DNA of 64,000 bases, taken from assembly GCA_013397695.1 (NCBI GenBank), contig VYZI01000113.1, positions 494,023 through 558,022 of the forward strand, in the 5' to 3' direction. The notes beneath the pieces are model-generated. The model was not told the DNA's origin. It was given only the letters and a program-made list of their open reading frames with translations, and did not search any database. This document shows, one piece after another, positions 39,433 to 52,200 of this stretch; within the stretch, counting starts at the first letter, position 1, and every line of letters starts with the position of its first letter. Both the position numbers and the translations under genes were made by a program. This DNA comes from Centropus unirufus (lineage: Eukaryota; Chordata; Aves; Cuculiformes; Centropidae).

Positions 39433-42400
39433 GTTAATATTGGTATGGTTCAATTGTGTCCCTTTCTTATTCCTCAACAAATATTATTTTAGCAATATAG
39501 CAGGCTTCCACTATTAAAAGAGCTAGATTATTTAAGAGTTCTCCATATATATAATCCAGGTGAATGTTCTTGAGAGATGAGATAATAAAAACTCCACTCA
39601 AAATAATTTATCATTAAAAGTAATATCTATCCAACCCCCCTGTAAGACTATTTTAGGAAAAAGTCCTGTCATAAGTCTCGGTGGTCTTTTTCTTCTAGCA
39701 CTTTGTTATAGTTTGTTAGGCAGATGTTAAATAAAGTGGTGCAAAAGCAAAAGGTAACATAGACCAAATATGCAGCAGGGAAGCAGCAGGAAAAAATGCC
39801 CACAAACTCTTTTTGAGATAAAAAATTATCAAGAACAGTGCAGCAAAATGAGCTTGCAGGAAAAAAAATAATTAAAGGGAAATGGAGAAAGTACATAGAT
39901 AATTGGAAGAAGGAAAAGAAACAAAGAAAGCTTGAGATTTCCAGAAGAAAAGAAACAGTTAAGAAAGTTTAACTATTTAACAGTTAGACTTATTGTCTTA
40001 AACTAGTTACCTAGATAGACTCTAGAGATAAGCAATTCATGAAAAGTGTCTAAAATATGAGAAAGTAAGTAGACCTGCACATACCTAATGCAATTGAAAA
40101 GGGAATAGTGAGGGCAAGCTTTAAAGAAGAATTAATTCTGTAGAAAAGTGTTCACGTATTTGTGCAAAAGAAAGAGAAAATAGGTGCTTGAAACCTGGTA
40201 GGGACTTGAACCTTAAACTATAGCATTAAAAGTAATCATAGTCAACCTAAGTCTTTCTCGTTCCAAGGCTGCTATGCTGCTACTAATGAAACAGAATAAG
40301 TAAAAAATCTTCAAAAGGCCTATTGCTAGAACTTTTCATAAAAGGAAAAGGAAAAAACTGCTACTCTTGATGAAAATAACTTAAGTACTGAGGACTGAGG
40401 CAAATACAAAAATAGTCTTACTCTGGGAGATTTACCTATAGATGATGCAAGTTACAGTGTAATATCATGTAGACAGATGCTGCATGCAGCACTCCTGTGC
40501 AAAGAGGTGTGAGCCAGGCAAAGACAGTTCTGAGGTTTTATCTCAGCACAACTCTGCCAACTTCACTTTTCATGTCACAGTTGATTATGGTGGACATATA
40601 CCCTCTCTACAAACAATATGTGATAAAAACAAGTTTTTAAAAAAACGGTGGTTAGATTGACTTGAAATAACATGAATATTTGATCAAGTCACTAAATTTG
40701 AAATCTTTTTAGATATTCATATTGATTGTAAATCAAGGATTGTTAAGTGTTATTGTTAAAAGCCATTTCTAATTATCTCAGATGATCAGACAGATCATTT
40801 TATCCCAGTGGAAAGTGATTCAGGTAATTGAAGGCAATTTGAATAGTGACAGTTTTGCATTCAATATTGTAACCTGACAGAAGTTGTAGCAACTTGTAGT
40901 AACTTCAGTAGCTAGGTGTGAGGAAGGACTAAGATGGAATGTTTCTTGTCTAGTAGTAGATGTTAGCTCATAGTAGTGTTCTATTTCTCACCAGTTCATT
41001 TTTCTTCTGTGTTCTAAGGGAATGAGGTCTTAGATGAGGCACTTGATTTTTAGATGGTTTACACCATAGGCTATGTCTTCTAAAAGAAGCAAGATGTACA
41101 AAACATTACTGTGAAATGAAATAATTTTTGCAGAAATATTTTTTTTCTGAACCATATTTCTACCACTAAATTATCTACACAATGATTTTTTGCTGCTTCC
41201 TTATAAGCTTTGGAAGGTCTGTCGTATGTCAGTCCTAGTCCATTAGTGTGAAGGTACAAGATAATTCAACTTTTCATTATGAATGTCACTTTCTTTTAAG
41301 TAGCCTGGGTTTAGACACCATTCTTCAAATAATCTTGCAACATTAAGGGAGCATTTTCTTTCTTCATTTTCTTCATGTGGAAACCATTCTTCAAATATAG
41401 TATCAGTAAAACCATCTCTAAGCTTATCTATTGTTTAAAACACCATTTCAAAACCTCAGTAATAGCTGGCTTTAATAATGCCGTATTGTTACTAATTTTG
41501 AAATTTTTCTCATGTTGTACATTCACATAGAACCCCAACAGAGAACATTAACTTTTAATTGTAACCTGTAAAATGTTTTATTTTCTGTTAAGCTAAAATT
41601 AATGACTTAAAACCAAAGACCCATTGTTTTTTATTAATTTTAAAATAAATAATGAAATAAATATTCAATTTTCTAGAGGAGGGAATTATGCACAAACGGC
41701 AGTAGCAGCTTTAAAAATCTCAATGTTTCTATTTTAAATGAAAAATTGGCAATTATCATAATGAATGCAGGTACTTTAAAGCGAAAAATGTGAACCATAT
41801 TCAAGCTTGCAACTGTTATATTTTTTAAACTTTATTTTTGTATGGAATTAACATCCAGGTTTGTTTATACATTTTTCTTTTTAAAAAAATATTTTTGTCA
41901 CTGTGTCTTAAGAATAGATCATCTTGGTCTATTTTATCCCAATTCATTAAAAATTGTGATAGTCACTGCAACTATGGACTGAGGAAAAAGACCTTACTGA
42001 GAGACATACTACAAAATTAATTTAAGTCACTCTTTAGGGAGGACAGAGAATGGAGAGAAGGTAATTTTCAAGTTCATCTCAAAGACACAATACTCTGAGA
42101 ATGTTTTCTTCTGGGAATTCAAGAATATCACTGTGGCCACCTTTCTAAAATGCTGCTCTAATTCTATTACCATGTTTCCTGGTCTACAGCTACAAAGTGT
42201 TATATTCTAACTAGATGTAAATTAGAACAATTTTTCAGGTATGTTATGTTCCACCTACTACAGTGACAATTGATAGCTACTTGTTATTTAAAATCAATGG
42301 ACCAGATTTTTTTTAATATATACATATTGCATATACACAAGTACTTTTACTGTCTGCAAAGCATTCAATATTGATTTTTTCACACATCAAAACTTACCCC

Positions 42401-43500
42401 ATTCCAAACCAAACTTTCAAAAATGATCCCTTGGCAAGGACTCTTTGGAAGCTATAGCCTTCATCGAGAACAGTCCTTTGATTGACATCACCATTGATAC
42501 TACCTTTCTGTACCATTTGCTCTCCATGCTTCATGCCCTTTCAGGGCATTCACCTGCTTCATTTTTACTTGATCTATTAAGGACCTCATCAGTGCTGTGA
42601 CTCCCCATTTAGCTGACTATCTGACCTATAACCATGCACTTGCCCTCTGGGCTGCATTTCCTGAGTTTTCTGTTACATTCTGGTCTGCTTCTAAACACAG
42701 CCTTCCCCTTCCACTCCAAGCTATTGCTTTCCTTCTCTCTGTGGCTTAGTCATTGTTCAATCAGTTCTTATAGCTAGTATTTTCTTCAAAACAAACCCAG
42801 TTCAGATTGAACCACTCAAAATTACCTGAAGGTCATAAATTGAGTATCTATTTCCTTTAAAAAAATGGCATGTCTTTAATAGTTGTGTATAACACAAAGA
42901 AGCATTGCATCCTCCCATGTGTAGCCCCAAAGTTATTCTTGAAGCAATGTCAGTTATAGGAAAAACAGACAAAATCTTTAGGCAGAAGAAAAATTGTAGA
43001 CAGTAGCAAAAAATGCAAATTTGTCTCACTTTAGTCAGAGAAAATAATTGAACATCAGGTGCAGTTCTCTGTCCTCTAGTCCTCTTTCAACTGGATCACT
43101 GGTTTAGGTGACATAAGCAAAATAATGCATGTCGAAAGGACACCACCACAAAAACAGTCAGTTAACGATAAGCTTACATAGTTCCACACTGATAATGGAA
43201 TCAAAGGCTTCAATAACTGAGAAACTAATCCTAAAATGATGAAGACATACATCTAGTTTACAGCTACTTACCTCTGAAGTGCTTTCCAGCCTTGCCATTA
43301 CACACCTAAATAGGTGAAAAAAAATTACGTATTATCTCCACCACCTCATCTAAACCTCTGAAAATGCTATGAATGAATATGTTGTCTCTGAGCTCTTTAC
43401 CTGATATGTTTGGATTGGCAGCCGATGCATAGGGAAAGATTTAACTGCTGAAAGCATTTTACAAATGTGTTCTCTCTTTCTCTGTGTACCAGAAAACAAA

Positions 43501-43538
43501 AATTACATAAAATACATAAAATATATAAAATATATATT
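43501..43538. repeat. AT-rich tandem repeat
   Basis: About four degenerate 9-10 base units of the type ATACATAAA / ATATATAAA. Confidence 0.8.
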
Positions 43539-44512
43539 CTGTGTTTTCCAAATCACAGAATGTGCCTTGGTAACTGATTTAACGTACTTTAATAGCTGGT
43601 TCCAAGCTAACCCTTATACCATACCATTTATCAGTCTAGAAATTGCTGCTTGTTTAGATCTAGTGATTCTTCTCAGGCTCAAATAGGTTCTTTTTCCTGT
43701 TCAACTACCTACTTCAATTAATGACGCCCATTTCCAAGAGTTGTAGAGGAAATATGGTATCTTAATTTATTTCACTTTTGTGTTATTACAGATATTAAAA
43801 CTGTAAGCATTCTCTGTGTAAACTGTGTTGCAATTAATGCAGAAAATCTGCAGTTGCTGCAATTGGCCACAACTTGTGTGGAATGAAAAGGACCGAATCA
43901 ATCAGAAAACTCATATCTATGATAAATAAAGCTGTTTGCATACATTCAAAGTGGATATGCTCCACCTGTTTGTTCAATGAAATGTCATAGACTTAAGTGG
44001 CAATTAAAAATCGTGACTCTTGCCTGAACATCAGCTGCCAGGAAATGTCCCACCCAGATAAAATTTTTGCTCAATTAACAAAGGAAAAAATGTTCTATGA
44101 GTACTTAACACATGGTTGCTTTGCAATGAGTGCTTTATATTTCCTTTTTTATGGGAATAAAACCATTAAATTTTATGATTTTTTTCACTTATGAAGCACT
44201 CATAAATACGAACTTGATGCTGGAAGATGCTGAGTGGCTGGCCCAGATCCAGAAAAGCACTTCAAAGCATCTTTGAGTATGAAACTAATCTTAGGGTTTA
44301 AATGACAGTTATCCCAGCTGTCTGCGCGCGTTCATGAATCAGTAGGGCTGGGCAGGAAGAAAAAGGCTCTGGAAAATAAAATCTGTTCATGCCACATTAG
44401 TGGAAGCCTAGACCATTCCATAAGCTGGCAGACCATTTCTGTGGTTTACTGATCACCTTTTTTTTTTTTCCTTCAGCAGTGGAACTCTGGCCTTTTTATT
44501 AGCTGTGATGCA

Positions 44513-44962
44513 ATAAGTATTGACAGGTGCAACAAGAAAGGATGTGAATTCAAGTGTTTTTGTAAGACTCAGAGAATACGCCAGAGCATAGTGATTGCAT
44601 GGAGACAAATATATCAAAAGGGATGGTGGTTCTGGTTTCCTGTGTCTAATCATAACTCATATACCAGTACAAAACAATGACAATTGCATACTCCTTATCA
44701 CATAGCGAAGAATCCTCGCACATAACTTTGCCTATTTTAAGAGTAGTTCTACTATTTAATAAACAGTTTGACAAGAATATTTTGTTGCATAATTGAACAC
44801 ACGCTTACAGATGCCACCGACTGAAGGATCAATACACCTTTTTGCCAGTATGCATTTGATCGACATGGCCCACAGTCCATCAAAATGAATGGTTTTGGTA
44901 AGCTTCAATCAGGAACAAGAATATGAGAATGTTTTCATTGCCCAAAATCAGGAGTCATTCTA
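44513..44962 (+). repeat. Arm 1 of a 450-bp inverted duplication
   Basis: This block reappears in reverse complement at 59854-60303, about 15 kb away, with roughly 92% identity by eye and a few small indels. Shared landmarks are ACAAGAAAGGATGTGAATTC, GGAGACAAATATATCAAAAG, CAGTTTGACAAGAATATTTT and GGAACAAGAAT. AATAAA occurs within it (44759-44764) but nothing else identifies it. Neither copy is a repeat I recognise, and neither has a long open frame. It may be a fragment of an unnamed repeat family or of a small dispersed duplication. Similarity ends abruptly at 44962 (ATTCTA) and near 44513. Confidence 0.9.
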
Positions 44963-47900
44963 CCCCAACATTATTTCTTTAACAGTGAACTTAAGCAGAT
45001 TTCTAGGGTAGGCTAGAAACAGGGCAAACTCATATAACTATGCCCCCTGCAATATTCTCTGAACTTCAAACTATTTTGTTTTCATCTGAAAGGATTCCTC
45101 AGCTCAGTCATGGTAGGTCTATTTAGCAACTCACAGTGGCTTACCCTTTCAATCTTTTGCAGTTTCCCAGAGCCCCTCAAAACTTAAATCTAGAACATCC
45201 ACGAAAACTGCTGCAATAGAAGACTTTTTTCGGGGGTTAATCTGGTTCCTACTGCCTAGCAGTTTTGTAAGTCTCCCTGAAGTGATCTTCAAGTGTGATC
45301 TTCACAGAGTTGTGAATATTTTATCTTTATCCACCTCTTCATGCCAAAAATCTCATTGATTTGAAGATCTCTTTCATAAGCTCCCTATGTTCTCTTTTCC
45401 CGGGCTGCTCATATAGATTTTGATCACTCTTCTCCCACTGATCTTTTTGGAGGAGGAGGGAATTCCGTGGTGGTTGTTTAAGTGGACTAGTTTCCTAAAG
45501 ACCTTGTTAATTTGAATTGCCACACTTTGTCTTAGTTACTATGTGATAATCAATTTTCAGTGACTGATAATCCCAAAGCTTTACACCAAAGTCTATTTGT
45601 TCCAATAGTTTGAATCTCTCATATTCCTCCACCTGGTAACTTTCATAGAACTGTTGCATTAATTGCACTGTATAGTAGCTAATCTATTTAATATAAACTG
45701 AAAAAGATTTTCCTTAGCATAGGATCAGATCCATAACAGAAACAAAGGTTTCCTTTACTTGTCATATTCATGACTTAAAAAAATAACGGATTAAAAATAG
45801 AAAGGTGCAAAAAGAATAAAAATATAAATAGGATTATCCCTCTCAGGGACCCGAACACAAGCAAGAGGTATTGCAAGGTGGAAAGGACATGACTGTTTTA
45901 GTTTGAATTTCAAGCAAGATGAGTGAATGTGTAAAATAGAGTTCTATCCCATGAGCCTAATTTCAAAGCTTTTCAGATGGTATCAGCATTGTGACCATTT
46001 TTGCTAAGAAGAAAAATTATATGTCTTATCCATTCATGAATAATTTTGCCCAGATTTATCTTTCCTTTAAAACCAGATATTGTAGTGAGCTGTTTCTGTT
46101 ATGTTACTATAAAACTTCAATAGATGGTGTGCTTTGGAAGAGCATGGATTCATTTGATTATTTCTTATTAATATTTTCGTTAAAGTAAATGGTATGTACA
46201 AAGAATGTCATAGCGGTCATCCATCTGATCAAAGTAAATGTTATGTAAGTAACAAAGCAAATAGGGATTTAAAAATTATTATTTCAATTTGTGTATAAAC
46301 TGGTTGGAGTCTTACTAGGAAGCAAAATTTGTAAGCATAAAATTTCATGATTTTCCAGTTCTTCTAAAATGAAACTTGAGGCCACAAAATAACAGAAATG
46401 AAATCTGTTAAAAATAGTTTAGGATATGTTGACTTTTTAGTACTTCACAACAGAATTAATGTAAGTATTGCTTACAAATAACTACCAGCAGTTCAGATGG
46501 AATAATGTGGTCCTTGCAAGAATACAGAATAAACTCTCCTATTTCCTCCAGTTTCTCTTAAATTTAACCCTTAATTAAGCTTGTATTCCAGGCCACTAGT
46601 TCTTATTTACAAGAAAATTAAGCAAAAGCTGTTTACTCCAACAAGCACAAACCCTAATCAAAGTGGTTGGTTAATGAATGGCTTATCCTGCCTCTCAAGG
46701 AGGTAGGGGCTATAGCTAACACCATGATATGGCTTAACCATTGCTAAAGTTCTGGGTCAGTACTGCAAGTTGAATGAGGATGCATGCAATGACTTCAGAG
46801 ACAGAGAAAATGATCTCTCAGTACATGTTTTGCACTTGGCTGTGAAAGATGTGGAGAGAAAAATGTTGGTGAAGTAATCAATTTCAATGTATAACGTTAA
46901 ACTGCTTAGAATATGATAAATAAAAAATTATTTCTGTCTCATTTCTGTGGTGGTAAAGCCAGCTTACCAAGTCCTTTCCTTTGATCCAGAATGTCAACAC
47001 TTTCCATTGTGCTTCAAGGCTGCCACAACTATGTAAATCTGACATAAAAATTTGGTTTTCTGTCTGTTGGTTTTATAACCCAGACCATTATAGTGATTTT
47101 ATTTAGAGTGTTTCATTAGTGTTAATTCATAATACCACAACTACTGTGCAAAAGTGGATATGGATGACAGAGGTTAGAAGCCTCTTAATATATCTCACCG
47201 CCAAAAAAAGTGTTGTACTACAAGAAAGGAAGAGCCTGCTGAGTTTAAACTTACACGAATTTAAATTCAAATTAACTTTATACACAGAAAGATGGTTATT
47301 GCATGCCTATAATTGATATAAAAATATTTTCATTAACAGTTTAATCTAATTTAACCTGTATTCTCATGCATTGAACTAGTATTAGCTTTCAGTTTTTACT
47401 CTGACATTACTGTCATTTTCTTCACCATCTGTAATCTACCTTCATTTTTAGTGTCTTCACTATTTTCAGGTGGTTCTTTGTGCTCATTTATGCAATACAG
47501 CATTTCTTAAAAACATTAGCTACAAGTTCTGTATTTATCTTATATGTTGGTCTCCTAATATAATGACAGGACAATTTGGCACCACTCCGTATTTTTCCTA
47601 TAGAAAGATTGAAGGAGATTCATAAAACTGCTCAGTTTCTGCAAATTTCAGTGGGATTCTCTGGTCTACAGCACATCACAGTGAGGGGGTGAGGAAAGAA
47701 GCAGTAATCATGAACTCTCTATGCCACCATTTTTTTCTTGGCTTATCTGTTATACATTGAGTCAAGGCTTCATAAGAGTTTTGATAGCATAAGAGAAATC
47801 AAACATGAAGATTTACATTTTTAAATACCTTCATGTAGTCCAACTCCTGAAGATTGAAAGAAAGGTTTCCTAAACGTCTCTAATGCCAGGAAGAATAAAG

Positions 47901-49070
47901 TAAGCCTCATCTTTTAGGTCCTTAGGATAGAGAGAATAAAGAAGCTGTAAATTTCCTAGCCATAGATGGCCTAAAATAGATCTGCAGTATGTGTTGGTGT
48001 CCTTCTATGTCTTCAAATGGTAGCATTACTATTTGAATTATTACAGAGGTTAATAACAGCTGTAGCTAACCATTTGAACAGTGTAACTGAGGTTGAACTA
48101 AAGGTCCTATCTTGTTTAAATTTTGCAAAGTTTAATTCATCTGGTTTTACTTGAAGTCAGCAAAAGTGAGAGATATAGAGAAGAAGATTGCATATATATA
48201 ACATGCAAGTGTCAAGTAAGAGATACATGAAATATTTTGTGGTGAGATTGAAAGTTACAATAAATGTGAAGGGCTCTTAGCAAATCAAAGCAAGAGGTTG
48301 AAGTTTTCATAATGTAGCTTGTTTCTGAGTGTAATAAGCCAATCTTTTATTTTAAACTCTAGCTGATGATTTGCCTTTCTTCAGGTATCTTCTTCAATCA
48401 GATCTGCCTCATCTGATGATTAGATTTATAGTGAGGTTTTTACTCTTTCTTATGGTTTAGAGACTTAAGCTCTCATACTTTTCACAGAGCCATATATTAC
48501 CCTTAAGAAGGCAACTGATTTACTCTCAATTTGGGACAGATCCCATATTTAATAGCCTGGCTATCTGCTCATTTACATAAAGAAAATCCTCCATATCTTT
48601 CTGGCCTTTTTGTACACAAAAATACTCTTTATCCTCATTATGAATTCAGTCTTGTTGCACAAAAGATATAGCCAGGTCTCTTAGGTGTATGATACTTGAA
48701 TTTGAATACATGGTCTACTCTTCATAACAATATGATAGAAACAGCCTTTGGAGACTTTTCTTCTTCTTTTGTTCTTGCAAAGAAAATGAAGACACAGAAA
48801 AAGACAACAGTAAAAAGAACTTACTGGACATTAAAAACACCATGAAGTATAAGGCTCTATTGTGTTTAGGTGCTGATCGGTAGTTCTGGATATATAGACT
48901 TGATGTCAGAAGTATATCCCTTCATTTTAAATAATTGCTAATAAGATAGATTTTGACAAAATGAGCTGTCTGAAAATCAACTGTTTCTTTGGTTTGGAAA
49001 GACAGAGACCAATTTTGGTTTGTCCTTTAAAGATTCTGCCCTGTTTTTTTCTTTTTTTTCTTTAAGGTGA
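44963..49070. other. Gene-free AT-rich DNA
   Basis: No gene or repeat family recognised. Open frames are 66 codons or fewer and lack motifs. Confidence 0.6.
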
Positions 49071-49219
49071 GAGAGTGACATCGATGGCAGCTAATACCTA
49101 ATGTGTCCAGGTTGCCAGGTAACAGGTTAGAGATGTGACAGTCACACCAGTTTCCATGAGAGGAATTCAATAGGCTACAATTCCAAGTACTTGGAAATAA
49201 ACTCACCCCTGTCACTCTC
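49071..49219. repeat. Segment bounded by 10-bp inverted repeats
   Basis: GAGAGTGACA at 49071-49080 and its exact reverse complement TGTCACTCTC at 49210-49219 enclose 129 bases that are more balanced in composition than the flanks. T-rich and CT-rich runs sit just outside both ends. This could be a small non-autonomous DNA transposon, but no clear target-site duplication is seen and the inverted repeats are low in complexity. Confidence 0.3.
49111..49123. promoter_or_regulatory. Candidate X-box (RFX) motif
   Basis: GTTGCC-A-GGTAAC fits the RFX X-box consensus GTNRCC(0-3N)RGYAAC at every position with a one-base spacer. RFX factors bind such sites at cilia and MHC class II gene promoters. No promoter or gene start is visible beside it. 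Confidence 0.4.
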
Positions 49220-52200
49220 ACTCTCTCCTTTTTTTAATCAAAAAGAAACTGTTCTTACTTACTCTCAACCTGCATTAGGGGAATTTTGCAGTAGTCTGTA
49301 GACCAAGTAGAGACCAATATCTCCATTAATACTTTTCATTACGGAAGAAAGTGTTTCTTTATGAAATCCAATGGGAATGTTTGCGAGCACTTTGAAGGAC
49401 ATGATTAGAATTCCCAATGTTCTTGACAGACCAGTGAAACATACTGAAATCAATAACATAAAATTCAATAAGAACAGGAAAGAACCAAGTACTACATGCA
49501 GGATAGTAGAATCAAATCTCTCCCAAGGAAAAATTACTTCATTGCAGAATTACAGAAGTAAAGTACATTAGGTTAAAATCTCTGCTCAGAGCTCTGTAAA
49601 TATCAAGAACGAACACATGTCTGGCCAGCAGTTTTAAGTCCACCCAAGCTTGAACTGCATGGAGGAACCTTAAATTCGATACATCTGAGTTTGCCAGTGC
49701 GAAACACCTATGATTTATGCATCAAGCAGCTAAATTAAGCAACCTAGATGTTTGTGTGATTTTGGCGAAGAAATTGCTCTGTATCAGAGATGACATTCAG
49801 AGCAGTGCAGGCCCCAATTTTAATGGTATTGAAATTTATTTTATGTCAATCCACCTTTGGATTTACTGATGGTTTTCCTAAACTTTACAAAAAACATGGT
49901 GTCTGTGATCTGAAATGCACAGTAGAGTGTTTTGAAAGGCAAGTTACAAGTTTATTTCAATGCACTGCGATTATGCATGTTTGTCTACTGTAAAATAGTA
50001 TCACCAAGGGAATCGGACAAAAAGGTAAAAACAGAAATTATATTCATAAAAGTTGAACTGAAATCTAGTAAATTCAATGCATGTTACACTTGAAAGAGGC
50101 TGCTTGCCTATCTACCTCTAATAATTTATTTTTTTTTAATTCCTTTCCTCTCAGTGTTGCTCATTAGCATCTTGGTACAAGTGCGGATTATAACCTTTTG
50201 GGAATGCTGCAAATTGTACTTGCTGCTAAAAATTCTATAATCCTGTACATTTATAAGGTAAAAATACTTTTGAAAAAAATGGTCTAATCAAAAGTTGTAT
50301 GGAGGAATCTGAAGCTTTCAGTATTTCCCCCTATTTTAAAATGAGTATTATTATAGTGGAATACCTCATAGGCTGGCACAGACCTTTTATTTGCCTGTAG
50401 GTTATGTACATTCAAGTCCTATTTGCCAGACTCAGAGAAGTGCTAGTCTTGAATTTTTCATGACTTAGAGGGTTTCCTTTGTTTGAGCTTTGGGTAGTGG
50501 CATTTTTTCATCATTGTACTTTCTTCTTTCTGTTTTCAGAATATATCTGTGCAAAGCAGGATAACTCTAATAACAAAATAATAAAAAAAAATCCACCTGG
50601 AAACTCTAGTAAGTTTATATACTTTTTCTTCTGATGAATCATTTTCCAGTACTGAAGGAGAGTAGGAGGAAATACCCAAGTTTTATTTATTTGTTCTGCT
50701 AGCCTGAGTCTTAGACTCCAATATTAAAGAAAAAACATTTTCACAAATAGGATAAATTGAATCGATCCAGAGCAGGGTTAGTATAAGCCATATGAAAAGT
50801 AAACAACTGCCTTAGTTGACAGCGCCAATTGCCTGTGCTAGAGGAGATGGAAGCTAGTTCCTTTAGCAGTGAGTGTAACACAGAAAATCGCTTGTTGCCC
50901 CTTCAGCGCAGAAATCTCTGTTCCTGCTGCAGTTGGTCCTGATGGACTCATAAGAAAGCTCCCAGCAAGTGGCAGGACCAAACTTCTGTCTCTTCTTTCA
51001 CTGTCTCATCTTCAAACCCTGGCTCCCCTAAGCTTTCAGGTACCCACATCCCTGTTGTTTCTCTCACTCTCTACTCTCCTTACACATCACTGACATCAGA
51101 TTTTTAAACCCATAGAAAAAAAATTTATGCTCCCCTTTTCCTCTCAGCAGCACAACTAAAACCTTACTAGCTTCTTCCAGTGCCCCACAAGTGATCTCAC
51201 AAAAACTTTCCTGAAATTCTTACTAATTAAATAAGCACTCTTTCTTTTCTTCTTCTTCTCCCCATTATTAGACAATTTCAAACTAATGGCAGGTATTGGG
51301 TCAGTAAATAGGCTAACACTTACCTCCTTGCCCAGACCCTCACAACTGAAGGAAAGAGAAAATTGAAAGGGCAAAAGATAAAGGCAGTGGATAGAGATAA
51401 AGACATTTTACCAAGTGTCTCAAAGCAGAGAAAACAAGGGAATTTATCCACTATTTGCCTTTAGTAGGCTAATGTCCAGCCAATTCCTGGAAAGCAGGAC
51501 CTCAGTATATGTAATGGTTACTTGAGAAGATGAAAGTCTTTACCACAAATATTCCCCATTCCTCCTCCCTTCCCTGACCTTTTATTGCTGAACACATTGT
51601 GTGGTATGGCACATCCCTTTGACCAACTCTGGCCAGTTTTCCTGGCCATGCCCATTCCCGGCTTCTTTTCCACTCTCAGCTTACTCCCTTAGAGGGAGGT
51701 AGAGCAGGCAAAAGAAAAGACCTTGATGCTGTGCAACTGCTACTTAGCGATAACTAGAATATTGGTATGTTATCAACACTGCTTCGGTCACAAATTAGAG
51801 ACACAGAAATACCTACGTTGCTATGGAGAAAATTTACTCCATCCTAGTCACACTCAGTACATGGAAAAACTTCACATTATCTGTGTTACTAGGAAGTGTG
51901 GAGTGAGGCCTAGATTGAAGTTTGAAAGCTCAGAATGAAAGTTCACAACATATCAAAGAAAAGCTGTGGAAAACTTAGGATTTGATTAAGAGAACTGGTA
52001 TTTCGGCAATAAAATACCTTGCAAAAAAAATCTGATTATTAGTCCTAACTTTATCCAGTTAAATTAAACTATTTCCAGTTTCTTTTCTATATTCTTCTAG
52101 ATGATAGTATCTCAATTTTAAGATATAATGCCAAAAGAAAGTAGAAGATACGTATGAAAAGTACATAATGAATAGTGAAAATAACTGTAAGGTTAATATG

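Larger units (their letters stand above)
39161..44512. other. Gene-free AT-rich DNA
   Basis: Beyond microsatellites at 39413-39432 and 43501-43538 and a T12 run at 44458-44469, I see no gene or recognisable repeat. A purine-rich patch covers about 39895-39970. Confidence 0.55.
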
